The notes beneath the pieces were generated by a model. That model made no database searches. It saw nothing but the letters and a program-made list of their open reading frames with translations, and was not told where the DNA came from. Both the position numbers and the translations under genes were made by a program. Shown piece after piece: positions 5,417-6,008 of a DNA stretch of 6,008 nt. Source of the stretch: Bacteroidales bacterium (GTDB lineage Bacteria > Bacteroidota > Bacteroidia > Bacteroidales > Bacteroidaceae); contig SFCY01000133.1 of the NCBI GenBank assembly GCA_004558865.1, positions 1 through 6,008 on the forward strand, read 5' to 3'. Numbering within the stretch: the stretch's first letter is position 1; each line of letters begins with the position of its first letter.

Positions 5417-6008
5417 ATCGGTTGTTTTTGGTAAATTTCTTGTTTCCACCGTCTTTCCATCCCGTCTTGGCGGGTCGGCGCGTGCGTCGGTCGTCGTCGA
5501 AGCCGCGTCCGCGGCGACCCTCGTCGGGACGACGGTCGCGGCGGTCGCTGTCAAAGCCACGCCCCTTACGCCCCTCGCCGAATCGGCGGTCGTCACGTCG
5601 GTCGCCGTCGAATTCGCGTCCGCGACGGCCCTCTCCGGGACGACGGTCGCGGCGGTCGTCAAAGCGGTCGTTCTTGCGCAGAGAATGGAACTGGAAGGTC
5701 CTGATGTCGCCCTCCTCGTTTTCGTCCTGCTGCTCGAACCGCTGCTTGAAGTCCTCACGGTGCCTCTTGAAGCGATGCTTCTCGGCCATTGCCTTTTTCT
5801 CCTCCTCGGTCTCCAGTCCCAGGTCATCGGTGGTGACGTTGCAGAAGTCCTTGTCCGCGTACTTCATAAGGGTCTGGGGGATGAACTCATCCACATCCTC
5901 GGTAAAGAGCAGCACGTCGTAGCCCTTGCCGCTGAGGGTCTCCACCTGGGGGAGCTTGGCCAGGCGGTCCTTGCTCTCGCCGGGGGCGAAGTAAATCTTC
6001 TCCTGGCC
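5400..6008 (-). CDS. htpG: Molecular chaperone HtpG (Hsp90), 3' part only, with an atypical Arg-rich C-terminus
   Basis: The gene enters from the right edge; 202 residues plus the stop are visible. The first ~77 visible residues (6008 to about 5778) match the end of the Hsp90 middle domain in Bacteroidales HtpG: EKIYFAPGESK, then VETLSGKGYDVLLFTEDVDEF and NVTTDDLGLETEEEKK. HtpG is a cytosolic, ATP-driven homodimeric chaperone, and at this point roughly 110-130 residues of dimerisation domain should follow. Instead, from about 5777 the same frame reads a charged segment (HRFKRHREDFKQRFEQQ), then 3.5 Arg/Asp/Gly-rich repeats, then a Lys/Asn-rich end and TAA. I find no remnant of the usual C-terminal motifs (RLKxHPVCLS, LLYxQALLIEGLP) here, nor in the overlapping peptidase frame. 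The stop overlaps the next gene's start by 17 nt. The HtpG identity is secure; whether the fused tail is biological is not. The true start lies outside the window. Confidence 0.85.
   Translation of the reverse strand, partial: GQEKIYFAPGESKDRLAKLPQVETLSGKGYDVLLFTEDVDEFIPQTLMKYADKDFCNVTTDDLGLETEEEKKAMAEKHRFKRHREDFKQRFEQQDENEEGDIRTFQFHSLRKNDRFDDRRDRRPGEGRRGREFDGDRRDDRRFGEGRKGRGFDSDRRDRRPDEGRRGRGFDDDRRTRRPAKTGWKDGGNKKFTKNNRYDQGD
5472..5663 (-). repeat. Tandem repeat encoding 3.5 Arg/Asp/Gly-rich units in the htpG tail
   Basis: The htpG frame holds about 3.5 units of 17-19 residues with the pattern F-D-x-D-R-R-D-R-R-P-x-E-G-R-R-G-R-G. The unit starts are FDDRRDRRPGEG, FDGDRRDDRRFGEG, FDSDRRDRRPDEG and a shortened FDDDRRTRRP. 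The repeat shows at DNA level too: an identical 23-base block occurs at 5525-5547 and 5636-5658, 111 nt apart (two units, in frame). Most other differences are synonymous or conservative, which suggests duplication under selection for protein sequence. Such tails are expected to be disordered and to bind nucleic acid, as in tails on Bacteroidota RNA helicases and pseudouridine synthases; that role is inferred here. Confidence 0.85.

Noticed and set aside
5422..5922. Arg/Ser/Pro-rich open frame on the plus strand over the htpG tail
   Set aside because: It is the complement of the Arg-rich repeat and covers real HtpG sequence at its left end, so it is a shadow.

Overview
The window looks like chromosomal DNA of a Bacteroidales bacterium, most likely Prevotella-like. 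The support is: an HtpG fragment and a PtpA-type prolyl tripeptidyl peptidase that both resemble Prevotella/Porphyromonas proteins; a ~300-residue polytopic membrane protein of a type I associate with Bacteroidota; A-rich leaders without Shine-Dalgarno sequences at the starts that can be judged; and moderate GC overall. The genus is inferred, not shown.

All five supportable genes lie on the minus strand and read right to left. From the right edge: the 3' part of htpG (Hsp90 chaperone), whose reading frame leaves the HtpG family just before the dimerisation domain and continues into an Arg/Asp/Gly-rich repeat tail; a secreted S9 serine exopeptidase of the PtpA type, whose start overlaps the htpG stop by 17 nt; and purD, starting one base after the peptidase stop. 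These three are packed like an operon. After a 276-nt gap comes a second tight pair: a 306-residue multi-spanning membrane protein and a small YqaA/DedA-like (VTT) membrane protein that overlap by 10 nt.

The two gene-free stretches (1-268 and 1633-1908) are not featureless. Each carries one copy of a matched stem-loop element with identical 6-base arms and a different 7-base loop, on the same strand, 80-150 nt past a stop codon. The longer gap also begins with a degenerate heptamer repeat that runs into the purD stop codon, and holds a possible 44-codon membrane-peptide ORF. The left edge holds a nested inverted repeat (7-67) with an alternative downstream partner, which could be a structured RNA or a dispersed repeat.

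Functionally the window mixes housekeeping (purine synthesis, chaperone), peptide nutrition (PtpA-type tripeptide release) and envelope proteins of unknown role. I see no CRISPR array, tRNA, rRNA, transposase or phage gene. The strongest oddity is the HtpG lacking its C-terminal domain and ending in an Arg-rich repeat; it may be a real fusion, a deletion, or an assembly artefact.
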